Shown piece by piece: positions 1 to 6,257 of a stretch of 10,485 nt of DNA. The notes beneath the pieces are model-generated. The model was not told the DNA's origin, searched no databases, and saw only the letters and a list, made by a program, of their open reading frames with translations. Position numbers and translations under genes: made by a program. The stretch is from Anaerolineae bacterium (lineage in GTDB: Bacteria; Chloroflexota; Anaerolineae; B4-G1; SLSP01). The stretch lies in NCBI GenBank assembly GCA_016934645.1, contig JAFGSL010000463.1, positions 1 to 10,485 on the forward strand. The letters run 5' to 3'. How positions within the stretch are numbered: the first letter of the stretch is position 1; each line of letters starts with the position of its first letter.

Positions 1-1036
1 CAATCGGATGATTGCCGAAGGGCTTCAGGGCGTGGACTTCATCGCCGTGAATACCGACGCGCAAGCGTTGATGTTGTGCGATGCGCCCAAACTGCTGCGC
101 ATCGGCGACGGCGTCACGCGCGGGCTTGGCGCGGGCGGGAACCCCGACGAGGGGCGCAAAGCCGCCGAGGAATCGCAGGATGATATCCGCGATGTACTCC
201 AAGGCTCCGACATGGTCTTCGTGACCGCAGGTATGGGGGGCGGCACCGGCACGGGCGCGGCACCAATCATCGCCCGTATCGCCAAAGAAGAACTGAAGGC
301 GCTCACCATCGGCGTTGTGACACGCCCCTTCCTGTTCGAAGGCGCGAAACGCGCGCGTTCAGCAGTCGAAGGCATAGAAGCCCTCAAGCAAGTGGTTGAC
401 ACCCTCATCGTCATCCCCAACGATCGCCTGCTGGAGATCACGGAAAAGCGTGTGGCACTGACCGACGCCTTCCGCGTGGCTGATGACGTGCTGCGCCAGG
501 GCATCCAGGGCATCACCGAGGTCATCACCGTGCCCGGCCTGATCAACCTGGACTTCGCCGATGTGAAGGCGATTATGCAGGAAGGCGGTGCAGCGTTGAT
601 GGCGGTAGGAAGAGCGGCCGGTGAGAATCGCGCGCTCGAAGCCGCACAGCAGGCCATCTCCAGCCGCCTGCTGGACATCACCATCGACGGTGCACGAGGC
701 ATCCTCTTCAACATCACCGGCGGCGAGAACATGACCCTCTACGAGGTCAACGAAGCCGCTTCGGTCATTCGCGAGACAGCGCACCCCGACGTCAACCTGA
801 TCTTCGGGGCCGTCATCGACAAAGCGATGGCCGACGAAGTGCGCATCACCGTCATCGCCACTGGTTTCGATGGCGAGGATCGCCAGGAACGGATTCGCCT
901 GGTGCAACCACAGGCACGCCACGCTGAAACACACGATCTGTTCAACGCCCGCGTCGACGCAGTTGCCAACGCCGCGGGTCACAGTGGCATCGACCGCGAC
1001 AACATCGAAATCCCAGCGTTCCTGCGCCGTCGCTGA
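1..1036 (+). CDS. ftsZ: Cell division protein FtsZ, 5' end cut by the window
   Basis: Tubulin-like GTPase that polymerises into the Z ring at the division site. The frame is open to the left edge: the codons before the first Met (base 8) read Asn-Arg, matching the conserved NRM of FtsZ, so roughly 30 N-terminal residues lie outside. Numbering from that Met, the tubulin signature GGGTGTG is at 77-83, the nucleotide-contacting NTDAQAL at 15-21, PNDRLL at 137-142 and the T7 synergy loop [11 protein letters not shown] at 177-187. After a short, variable linker of about 40 residues the protein ends in [12 protein letters not shown] (331-342), the conserved C-terminal peptide that binds FtsA/SepF-type membrane anchors. 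Nothing is missing in the visible part. Ending at the C-terminal peptide and followed by a strong terminator, it is the last gene of its transcript. Confidence 0.97.
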   Translation, partial: NRMIAEGLQGVDFIAVNTDAQALMLCDAPKLLRIGDGVTRGLGAGGNPDEGRKAAEESQDDIRDVLQGSDMVFVTAGMGGGTGTGAAPIIARIAKEELKALTIGVVTRPFLFEGAKRARSAVEGIEALKQVVDTLIVIPNDRLLEITEKRVALTDAFRVADDVLRQGIQGITEVITVPGLINLDFADVKAIMQEGGAALMAVGRAAGENRALEAAQQAISSRLLDITIDGARGILFNITGGENMTLYEVNEAASVIRETAHPDVNLIFGAVIDKAMADEVRITVIATGFDGEDRQERIRLVQPQARHAETHDLFNARVDAVANAAGHSGIDRDNIEIPAFLRRR

Positions 1037-1078
1037 TCATAAAATCCGCTGCTTCTAAGCGGCAGTGCTAACGCGCAC

Positions 1079-1104
1079 CCTCCGGCTCATGACCGCGCCG
1101 GAGG
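1079..1104 (+). other. GC-rich 8-bp hairpin just after ftsZ
   Basis: A perfect inverted repeat pairs CCTCCGGC (1079-1086) with GCCGGAGG (1097-1104) around a 10-base loop. There is no T run after it, so it is not an intrinsic terminator by itself. It lies 43 bases after the ftsZ stop and upstream of the larger hairpin, so it may protect the ftsZ mRNA 3' end or act as part of a two-step terminator. Confidence 0.5.
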
Positions 1105-1127
1105 CGTTGCGCTGTATGTAGATTTTC

Positions 1128-1186
1128 ATATTGTGCGGGGGCACCGGCGGTGGCCCCGCACAATATCCCCGTAAGTCTTCTTTTTT
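1128..1186 (+). terminator. Intrinsic terminator of ftsZ
   Basis: A perfect 13-bp stem pairs 1128-1140 with 1154-1166. Inside it, after one G-G mismatch, CACC (1142-1145) pairs with GGTG (1149-1152) around a three-base loop. A pyrimidine-rich tract with six Ts (1181-1186) follows, but only after a gap of about ten bases, so it is not the most compact form of terminator. Its position between ftsZ and an independently promoted ABC operon supports the role. Confidence 0.75.
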
Positions 1187-1192
1187 CCCCCG

Positions 1193-1224
1193 GGAATGGT
1201 ATAATCATTCCACTTAACGTGGAA
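1193..1224 (+). promoter_or_regulatory. Extended -10 promoter of the ABC operon within overlapping inverted repeats
   Basis: TATAAT lies at 1200-1205 and is preceded by TG plus one base (1197-1199), the extended -10 form. No good -35 is visible at the right distance. Transcription would start near 1212, about 20 bases before the ATPase ATG. The -10 lies in the spacer of an inverted repeat, GGAATG (1193-1198) and CATTCC (1206-1211). A second inverted repeat, TTCCAC (1208-1213) and GTGGAA (1219-1224), overlaps the first. These are good operator candidates, though no regulator gene adjoins them. Confidence 0.6.
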
Positions 1225-1233
1225 GGATAGTGT

Positions 1234-2208
1234 ATGATTGAGATCAAAGGGTTAACGAAGGCGTTTGATACGCTGGTTGCCGTGGACGATATCACATTGA
1301 CCGTGCAGCCGGCCGAAGTGCTAGCCCTGCTAGGTCCCAACGGCGCTGGCAAGACCACGACGGTCCGTATGCTCTCCGCCATCCTCAAACCCACCGCCGG
1401 GCGCGCGCGCGTCGCCGGATACGATGTGGTAACGCAAGCCAACGAAGTACGGCGCAACGTCGGGATGCTCACGGAAGCACCCGGTCTCTATAGCCGTATG
1501 ACCGGGCGCGAATACCTAGATTTCTTCGGACAACTGCGCGAGATCCCCACCCCACAGCGACGCGTTCGCATCAATGACCTCGCAGAATGGTTCAAAATAA
1601 CGCATGCGGCAGATCACAGATATGCGGGAAGCCACAAGCCCGTGCTGGATCGTCGTCTGGGCGAATATTCCAAAGGCATGGCACAGAAGATCGCACTGAT
1701 ACGGACGCTGCTTCACGATCCCCCTGTGCTGCTGCTCGACGAGCCGACCTCGGCGATGGATCCGGCCAGCGCGCGGTTGGTGCGCGACACCATCGCGCAA
1801 CTGCGCAACGACGCCCGCCGCGCCATTATTCTCTGCACCCATAACCTGCCGGAGGCTGAGGCATTGGCCGACCGCATCGCTATCATCCGCCAGGGACGCA
1901 TCGTGGAACACGACGCCACACCCACACTCAAGGCACGCCTGCTCGGTCCACCACTGATGGAGCTCCGCCTCGCCAAACCTTCGCAAAATGGCGTCATATC
2001 CTTGATTGAAAGTGTTGTTGCCCGCAACGGCGCTCAGGTGCAGGATGTCGGCAATGGTTGGATCCGCTACAGCACACCCGATCCGGCGGTTACCAACCCG
2101 GCAGTGCTCCAGGCACTCACCGCCGCTGGCGTGGCAGTAATGACGTTAAGCGAGGTCGCGCAAAGTCTGGAGGCAGTCTATTTGCGCGCGGTGGAGGAAA
2201 ACGTATGA
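1234..2208 (+). CDS. ABC transporter ATP-binding protein (CcmA/NatA type, ABC-2 exporter)
   Basis: ATPase subunit that would power the membrane protein encoded just downstream; the substrate is unknown. Over 324 residues: Walker A GPNGAGKT at 34-41, signature YSKGM at 145-149 (a common replacement for LSGGQ in ABC-2 export ATPases), Walker B VLLLDEP at 165-171 with catalytic Glu170, and the H-loop His at 203. The Q-loop region reads LTEAPGLYSRMT (79-90), as in drug- or natural-product-type ATPases, with Glu where Gln is usual. Residues 240-324 form the extra C-terminal domain (DUF4162-like) ending in the typical SLEAVYLR pattern. The start is supported by GGAAGGA (1221-1227), six bases before ATG. 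The stop overlaps the next start (ATGA, 2205-2208), so the two are translationally coupled. Confidence 0.93.
   Translation: MIEIKGLTKAFDTLVAVDDITLTVQPAEVLALLGPNGAGKTTTVRMLSAILKPTAGRARVAGYDVVTQANEVRRNVGMLTEAPGLYSRMTGREYLDFFGQLREIPTPQRRVRINDLAEWFKITHAADHRYAGSHKPVLDRRLGEYSKGMAQKIALIRTLLHDPPVLLLDEPTSAMDPASARLVRDTIAQLRNDARRAIILCTHNLPEAEALADRIAIIRQGRIVEHDATPTLKARLLGPPLMELRLAKPSQNGVISLIESVVARNGAQVQDVGNGWIRYSTPDPAVTNPAVLQALTAAGVAVMTLSEVAQSLEAVYLRAVEENV
2193..2199 (+). promoter_or_regulatory. Ribosome binding site that fixes the permease start
   Basis: GGAGGAA lies five bases before the ATG at 2205 (seven from the end of the GGAGG core). It selects that start over an in-frame ATG at 2058, which would give 49 extra hydrophilic residues read inside the ATPase gene. 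Confidence 0.8.
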
Positions 2209-3689
2209 ACCTCGAAGCACAAGCAAAACCACAACCGGGTATCTCCCCCGCTTGGCAGCGCCTGCGGGCGGCATGGTTCCCTGCGTGGGTAGTCCTGCGC
2301 CGAGAGATCAGAGACACGCTGCGCGACTGGCGGATCGTCGTTCCCATTGTCATCCTGGTGGTCGGATTCCCATTTCTGGCAAATTTCGCCGCCAATCGGG
2401 GATTAACGTTCGTCAATCAATATGGGGCGTCGTTAATCATTGAACGGCTTCTGCCGTTCTTGATGCTGGTGGTGGGGTTTTTCCCCAGCTCATTCTCGCT
2501 CGTTATCGCGCTGGAAACCTTCGTAGGAGAAAAGGAACGTCGCAGCCTGGAATCACTGTTGGCGACACCGCTGACCGATCTACAGCTCTATGTCGGTAAA
2601 CTGCTCGCGGCGACCATCCCACCTGTCCTCGCCAGCTACTTGGGAATGGTAACCTACCTGCTGTTGATGGGCTTCACGCTCGATTGGTGGCCGCCGATCT
2701 CCCTGCTGCTGGTTTCGATGACGCTGTCCACGGTGCAGTCCCTGATAATGGTCTCCGGCGCAGTGATCGTCTCCAGTCAAGCCACCAGTGTACGTGCCGC
2801 CAATCTTCTGGCAAGCTTCATCATTATCCCAATGGCCTTCCTCTTGCAGGCTGAAGCCGGTTTACTGCTCTTCGCCGATTATACTATACTCTGGCTGATC
2901 GCGCTGTGTCTGATCGTGGTGAACATCCTGCTGATCCGGTTGGGCATCCGTGTCTTCAACCGCGAGCAACTGTTGGGTCGTGACATCGACGAGTTGAACC
3001 TGAAACGCGCCTTGCGCGTGTTTTGGGAGGCTGCCTGGCCACGTAACGGACTTAAGGCGCTATACTCTCGCGAGATTCCTACCCTCATCCATGGGATGCG
3101 GCCCGAACTGCTGATCACCGCAGTGGTCATCCTGGCGGGCGGTCTGAGTGTGGGCGTATGGGGAGTATGGAACTTCCCATTGCCTGTGGAAGCCTTCAAT
3201 CTGGCAGAAATTCGAGATCTCGAAAGTATTGGCTCGATGGTCACGCAAAGCGGGCTTTTGGCATCCTTTTCACCGTGGGCCATCTTCTTCAACAACACCC
3301 GCGCGCTGCTTGTCGCGGCAGGGGGAGCGCTTATTTCAATGGGCATTCTGGCGCTCCTGCTATTGACGGCTCCTGTCGCCATCATTGTCTATATTGTCGC
3401 GCAGATCGGCGGCATTGGCTTCAATCCGTGGCTCTTTCTCCTAGTGACGGTGCTGCCGCACGGGATTGTGGAATTACCAGCCGCCATCCTGGCGACAGCG
3501 CAGGCTATGCGTATGGGGGACGTGGTGCTTTCACCTCCAGAGGAAGGTGGAGGTATAGACGGCATCCTGCGCGAGATAGGGCATTTCGTCAAACTCTTCG
3601 TGAGCGTGGTGCTACCGCTGCTTCTACTCGCGGCCTGGATTGAAGCACGGATAACGCCGCAATTGTTGCTGAATTTCTTGGGGAAATAA
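2205..3689 (+). CDS. ABC-2 type permease fused to a SpoIIM (DUF95)-like membrane domain
   Basis: Membrane partner of the preceding ATPase, 494 residues. The N-terminal half (about 30-250) is an ABC-2 permease: REIRDTLRDWR before the first membrane segment, then the cytoplasmic NatB-like stretch with GEKERRSLESLLATPLTD (108-125) and membrane segments near 44-62, 82-104, 134-156, 165-190, 198-215 and 228-247. A basic cytoplasmic linker (250-300) leads to the second half (about 300-494), which carries the SpoIIM family marks: FFNNTRA at 361-367, LPHGIVELPAAILA at 417-430 and IEARITP at 479-485. In sporulating Firmicutes SpoIIM acts in engulfment; in non-sporulators the family is of unknown role and is often found with ABC genes. 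The start is chosen by the ATGA overlap and the Shine-Dalgarno at 2193. What is exported cannot be told from sequence. Confidence 0.85.
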   Translation: MNLEAQAKPQPGISPAWQRLRAAWFPAWVVLRREIRDTLRDWRIVVPIVILVVGFPFLANFAANRGLTFVNQYGASLIIERLLPFLMLVVGFFPSSFSLVIALETFVGEKERRSLESLLATPLTDLQLYVGKLLAATIPPVLASYLGMVTYLLLMGFTLDWWPPISLLLVSMTLSTVQSLIMVSGAVIVSSQATSVRAANLLASFIIIPMAFLLQAEAGLLLFADYTILWLIALCLIVVNILLIRLGIRVFNREQLLGRDIDELNLKRALRVFWEAAWPRNGLKALYSREIPTLIHGMRPELLITAVVILAGGLSVGVWGVWNFPLPVEAFNLAEIRDLESIGSMVTQSGLLASFSPWAIFFNNTRALLVAAGGALISMGILALLLLTAPVAIIVYIVAQIGGIGFNPWLFLLVTVLPHGIVELPAAILATAQAMRMGDVVLSPPEEGGGIDGILREIGHFVKLFVSVVLPLLLLAAWIEARITPQLLLNFLGK

Positions 3690-3719
3690 TAGGGAGTCGG
3701 GAATAGTAATTAGGAATTG

Positions 3720-3761
3720 GGGACTAGAGATCAGCCTTGCCACTAATCTCTAATCCCTTTT
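3720..3761 (+). terminator. Hairpin terminator between convergent genes
   Basis: Bases 3720-3734 pair with 3743-3757 around an eight-base loop. The 15-position stem has two C-A mismatches, and four Ts (3758-3761) follow. It lies 31 bases after the permease stop and before the end of the opposing gene, so it plausibly ends the ABC operon. The T run is short and the stem AT-rich, so efficiency may be modest. The surrounding 3690-3760 has a repetitive GGGA/TAGT/GGAATTGG look and no coding potential. Confidence 0.55.
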
Positions 3762-3795
3762 CAACGACTGACCTGAAAACAAAAGCTAAATCGAT

Positions 3796-4005
3796 TCAGT
3801 CATCTCCGTCTTTCTCTATAGCACGGCATGTGGCGTGCAAATAGGCAAAGTCACCCATCGGCGGGACCAACTCCTGCACTTCGATGATTTCGCACACCTG
3901 CCCGCCCAATTCGATGTGATGGCCTACCTGTGGAGCCGCATCCTGGTTGATGACCATACCTCCGTGCTGCCCGCCAACAACAACGTAACTGACCTTGTAA
4001 ATCAT
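3796..4005 (-). CDS. Small conserved-looking protein of unknown function, coupled to a cNBD protein
   Basis: A 69-residue soluble protein that I do not recognise as a named family. It has no signal peptide, membrane segment or cysteine pair. Alternating hydrophobic stretches (IYKVSYVVVGG at 2-12, HHIELGGQVCEIIEVQELVPP at about 29-49) suggest a small all-beta barrel, and the tail is charged (AIEKDGDD). Translation is well supported: its ATG overlaps the stop of the upstream cNBD gene (ATGA, 4002-4005 on the minus strand), and a GGGAGG (complement of 4012-4017) sits six bases upstream. The tight coupling suggests it works with the cNBD protein, perhaps as partner or output, but that is inference. 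Confidence 0.75.
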   Translation of the reverse strand: MIYKVSYVVVGGQHGGMVINQDAAPQVGHHIELGGQVCEIIEVQELVPPMGDFAYLHATCRAIEKDGDD

Positions 4006-4463
4006 AGGTCCCCTCCCTTAGGCAGCGCGTTTGTCAAATTCCGAATGCGGAGCTTGAAAGCTAGATCACGAGCGATGTTGAACAGCATCCTGTAGCCTAC
4101 ACGACTTTCCCTGGTCCAGAAATCCAGTAAATCATCCCGGCTAAAAGTCAACAGGTTCGCTTCCGGCGAGAGACAGCGTATCGTCGCCGAACGCGGACCG
4201 GCATCCAGCAATGCCATCTCACCAAAGCTCTGCCCCGCCCCCAGGATAATGAGGCTGGTGGTGTTCTCAGTCAACTCGGAGACCACCTCCACCTGGCCTT
4301 TCAACACAACATAGACGGCGGTGCTTTGCTCACCCTCTTTCAAGATGATATCCCCGCGATGAAACACGGAAACCTGGCCCACTGCCGCGAGTGCTTCTAA
4401 TTGCACGTCACTCAGTCCGGCAAAGAGGTCTGCGGTGCGTAAAATCGAAGGCGTTATTTCCAT
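4002..4463 (-). CDS. Stand-alone cyclic-nucleotide-binding domain protein
   Basis: A 153-residue protein made of one Crp-like cyclic-nucleotide-binding beta-roll. An N-terminal helix (ITPSILRTADLFAGLSD, 3-19) is followed by the beta-roll; GDIILKEGE (37-45) and YVVLKGQVEVV (51-61) are typical. The phosphate-binding cassette reads FGEMALLDAGPRSATIR (80-96) and keeps the Gly-Glu and Arg-Ser residues that hold the cyclic phosphate and ribose, so ligand binding is plausible. After the roll come only the C-helices (about 115-145). No helix-turn-helix, channel or kinase domain follows, so it is not a Crp-type transcription factor and must signal through a partner. GGGAGG (complement of 4472-4477) stands eight bases before ATG. 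It is the first gene of a pair with the 69-residue protein and has its own promoter. Confidence 0.9.
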   Translation of the reverse strand: MEITPSILRTADLFAGLSDVQLEALAAVGQVSVFHRGDIILKEGEQSTAVYVVLKGQVEVVSELTENTTSLIILGAGQSFGEMALLDAGPRSATIRCLSPEANLLTFSRDDLLDFWTRESRVGYRMLFNIARDLAFKLRIRNLTNALPKGGDL

Positions 4464-4499
4464 TACAAGTTCCTCCCTCTTTGAGAATAGTCAGGTCGT

Positions 4500-4529
4500 T
4501 GTCAGTCGATTATCTATCGCACGCTGACA
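4500..4529 (-). other. Hairpin in the leader of the cNBD gene
   Basis: TGTCAG (4500-4505) pairs with CTGACA (4524-4529), and inside it CGAT (4507-4510) pairs with ATCG (4516-4519) around five bases. It lies in the roughly 100-base untranslated leader predicted from the promoter at 4572-4600. It could affect mRNA stability or translation; the stem is weak and may be chance. Confidence 0.3.
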
Positions 4530-4571
4530 GATCTACGATCGCGCCAGGGTGTGCAATGATCCTATAACTCT

Positions 4572-4600
4572 ATTATACGCGAAATTGTATACAAACAAAA
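4572..4600 (-). promoter_or_regulatory. Promoter of the cNBD gene with a palindrome in the spacer
   Basis: On the minus strand a perfect TATAAT is the complement of 4572-4577. Fifteen to 17 bases upstream lies a T-rich -35 of poor fit (TTGTTT or TTTTGT within 4593-4600). Between them is a perfect 10-base palindrome, TTGTATACAA (4585-4594), exactly where a repressor would block polymerase. The leader to the ATG at 4463 is about 100 bases. Confidence 0.5.
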
Positions 4601-4689
4601 GTTCCAGTCACCTAGGTCCTGTTTCTAGTACAGCGCACCTCAGGTCTATGCCAATTACAAATGTGGCCGAAATCCCCCCTATAACGCAT

Positions 4690-5892
4690 CTACGACGTTA
4701 ACACCGCCGCGATTTCACCAATGGCCCAATCCAGTACATCTTGCGTGATGATGAGAGGTGGTGCAAAGCGGATAATCGTCTCATGGGTCTCGTGTGCCAG
4801 GATACCGCGCTCCTGCAACTGCTCGCAGAAAGGTCGCGCACTGCCCACTTCATCCTTCAACACTACACCAATAAGCAGTCCCTTACCGCGTACGTTGGCA
4901 ACGTAGGGGCTATCAATGGCACGTAGACCCTCCATGAAATGCGCGCCCATCTCCCGCGCCCGCTCTGGCAACTTCTCATCGACGATCACCTGCAGCGCCG
5001 CGCGTGCCACCGCGCTCGCCATAGGATTCGCGCCGAAGGTCGAACCGTGCATCCCGGGCTTGTATAGTCCCATGATATTGCAATTGGCCAAGGTTGCAGA
5101 GATAGGCATCATCCCCCCAGAAAGTGCTTTACCGATGATGACAATATCAGGACGTACGTCCTCCCAATCGCAAGCGAAGAGCTTACCAGTGCGCCCCAGG
5201 CCCGTCTGGATCTCGTCAGCGAGGAGCAGAACGTTGTGCCGGTCGCAGATTTCACGTACAGCACGCAAGTACCCGTCTGGCGGAACGATGACCCCACCCT
5301 CTCCCTGAATCGGTTCCACAAGGAAACCCGCCGTGTTGGGTGTAATAGCGGCCTCCAGTGCCTCGGCATCGCCGAAGGGAACGGCCTTAAAGCCGGGCGT
5401 CAGTGGCCCAAAGTCTTTCTTGTACAACGGCGTCGTCGAAAGCGAGATCGCTGTGATAGTGCGCCCATGGAAATTATGCCCACAGACGATGATCTCTGCC
5501 TGGTCGTCAGGAATCCCCTTGACCTGGTAGCCCCACAGTCGCGCTGATTTGACACCTGCCTCCACGGCCTCTGCACCAGAGTTCATCATAATCAGCATAT
5601 CGTATCCTGTGAGTTCGCACAGTTCCTTCGCCAGGAGAGGAAATTGGTCATTATAGAACGCGCGCGAGGTCAGCGTCACACGTTCCGCCTGTTCGAGCAT
5701 CGCGCTGACGATATGTGGATGACGATGTCCTTGGTTCAGCGCGGAATAGGCGCTTAAGCAGTCAAGGTACTTCTTGCCCTCCACATCCCACACCCACACG
5801 CCCTCGCCACGACTAAGCACCACATCCAAGGGGGTGTATGTGTGCGTAGCATAGGTCATTTCCAGATCGATATAATCCGCTGTATGCAACAT
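4690..5892 (-). CDS. rocD: Ornithine aminotransferase (ornithine--oxo-acid transaminase)
   Basis: Cytosolic PLP enzyme that moves the delta-amino group of ornithine to 2-oxoglutarate, giving glutamate semialdehyde (cyclising to pyrroline-5-carboxylate) and glutamate; it links arginine/ornithine and proline/glutamate metabolism. The protein is full length, 400 residues. Class-III motifs: NSGAEAVE at 104-111, NFHGRT at 140-145, EPIQGEGG at 193-200, ADEIQTGLGRTG at 225-236 with the PLP-contacting Asp226, and the Schiff-base Lys255 in IIGKALSGG. Tyr19 (HTYTP), Tyr49 (SAYSALNQGH) and Arg144 match the ornithine-binding residues of human OAT (Tyr55, Tyr85, Arg180), which favours RocD over acetylornithine or GABA transaminases. 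AAAGGAG (complement of 5900-5906) seven bases upstream supports this start over the Met at residue 12. No clear terminator follows. Confidence 0.93.
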   Translation of the reverse strand: MLHTADYIDLEMTYATHTYTPLDVVLSRGEGVWVWDVEGKKYLDCLSAYSALNQGHRHPHIVSAMLEQAERVTLTSRAFYNDQFPLLAKELCELTGYDMLIMMNSGAEAVEAGVKSARLWGYQVKGIPDDQAEIIVCGHNFHGRTITAISLSTTPLYKKDFGPLTPGFKAVPFGDAEALEAAITPNTAGFLVEPIQGEGGVIVPPDGYLRAVREICDRHNVLLLADEIQTGLGRTGKLFACDWEDVRPDIVIIGKALSGGMMPISATLANCNIMGLYKPGMHGSTFGANPMASAVARAALQVIVDEKLPERAREMGAHFMEGLRAIDSPYVANVRGKGLLIGVVLKDEVGSARPFCEQLQERGILAHETHETIIRFAPPLIITQDVLDWAIGEIAAVLTS

Positions 5893-5941
5893 TGATAAGC
5901 TCCTTTAAGATTAGTTTGAAAGCCATTGGACTGGTCGTGGT

Positions 5942-6037
5942 CAGCTACTGATCCGGTCATGAAAAACTAAAGCCATTCCGGTATTCAACAAACGTATAAG
6001 CGTTTAGCAAAACATGACAGGGATCAGTAGATAGCTG
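5942..6037. repeat. Imperfect long inverted repeat upstream of rocD
   Basis: CTACTGATCC (5945-5954) plus GTCATG (5956-5961) recur inverted as CATGAC (6013-6018) and GGATCAGTAG (6021-6030), with a one-base size difference between the two blocks. The arms can be extended by CAGCT (5942-5946) and AGCTG (6033-6037) with a small bulge. The spacer of about 50 bases has a small hairpin of its own, AAACG (5990-5994) with CGTTT (6001-6005). It could fold in rocD leader RNA, be a paired operator, or be a relic of a small non-coding mobile element. Confidence 0.6.
5993..6020 (-). promoter_or_regulatory. Possible weak promoter of rocD
   Basis: On the minus strand CTGTCA (complement of 6015-6020) and TATACG (complement of 5993-5998) are 16 bases apart; each matches the sigma-70 box in four of six positions. 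The -35 lies within the right arm of the inverted repeat. The call is weak and other starts are possible. Confidence 0.25.
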
Positions 6038-6170
6038 CGTGCCAATATCCACACGCGCTCCCGTCCCAATGTTAACATAAGCAAAGATCAGGTCAAGTGA
6101 TGCTTTTCCATTTGCCGTGCGGAAAATGACTATCTCGCACTGACATATTCGTGTGCAAAATAAGAAATTC

Positions 6171-6198
6171 TTGACATAAATATAAAACGACCTATACT
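6171..6198 (+). promoter_or_regulatory. Strong sigma-70-like promoter of the NTPase-FGE gene
   Basis: A perfect TTGACA (6171-6176), a 16-base spacer and TATACT (6193-6198; five of six). Transcription would start near 6205, giving a leader of about 50 bases before the AAGGAGG at 6244-6250. An odd palindrome, AAGAA-A-TTCTT (6162-6172), runs into the -35 box and could be an operator. TAAGC (6198-6202) and GCTTA (6225-6229) are inverted around the predicted start. Confidence 0.75.
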
Positions 6199-6257
6199 AA
6201 GCAAAATTGCATATTTCTAGACTCGCTTAATCCAGTATAACATAAGGAGGCGAGACA

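Larger units (their letters stand above)
5893..6257. other. Divergent intergenic regulatory region (365 bases)
   Basis: No open frame of use on either strand; it is more AT-rich than its flanks. It holds the leader and possible weak promoter of rocD (left), a long inverted repeat (5942-6037), a nine-base direct repeat AAAGCCATT at 5919-5927 and 5969-5977 (exactly 50 apart), a 10-base palindrome ATGTTAACAT (6069-6078), a six-bp hairpin (6104-6109 with 6121-6126) and, at the right, a strong promoter for the NTPase-FGE gene. I see no tRNA, riboswitch or attachment site. Confidence 0.7.

Noticed and set aside
25..982. Two minus-strand frames of 235 and 207 codons opposite ftsZ
   Set aside because: They are antisense to an unmistakable FtsZ and have low-complexity composition.
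2058..2204. Longer form of the permease starting at the upstream ATG
   Set aside because: It would overlap the ATPase gene by about 150 bases and lacks a ribosome site, while the ATG at 2205 has an ATGA overlap and GGAGGAA in place.
4002..4463. Crp/Fnr transcription factor
   Set aside because: The protein ends after the C-helices of the cyclic-nucleotide domain; there is no helix-turn-helix.
4690..5892. Acetylornithine aminotransferase (argD) or GABA transaminase
   Set aside because: The residues matching the ornithine-binding Tyr55, Tyr85 and Arg180 of human OAT, and the overall closeness to OAT, favour ornithine aminotransferase.
5893..6257. tRNA, riboswitch or attachment site in the divergent gap
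   Set aside because: No cloverleaf, T-loop motif or known aptamer core could be traced, and no integrase is near.
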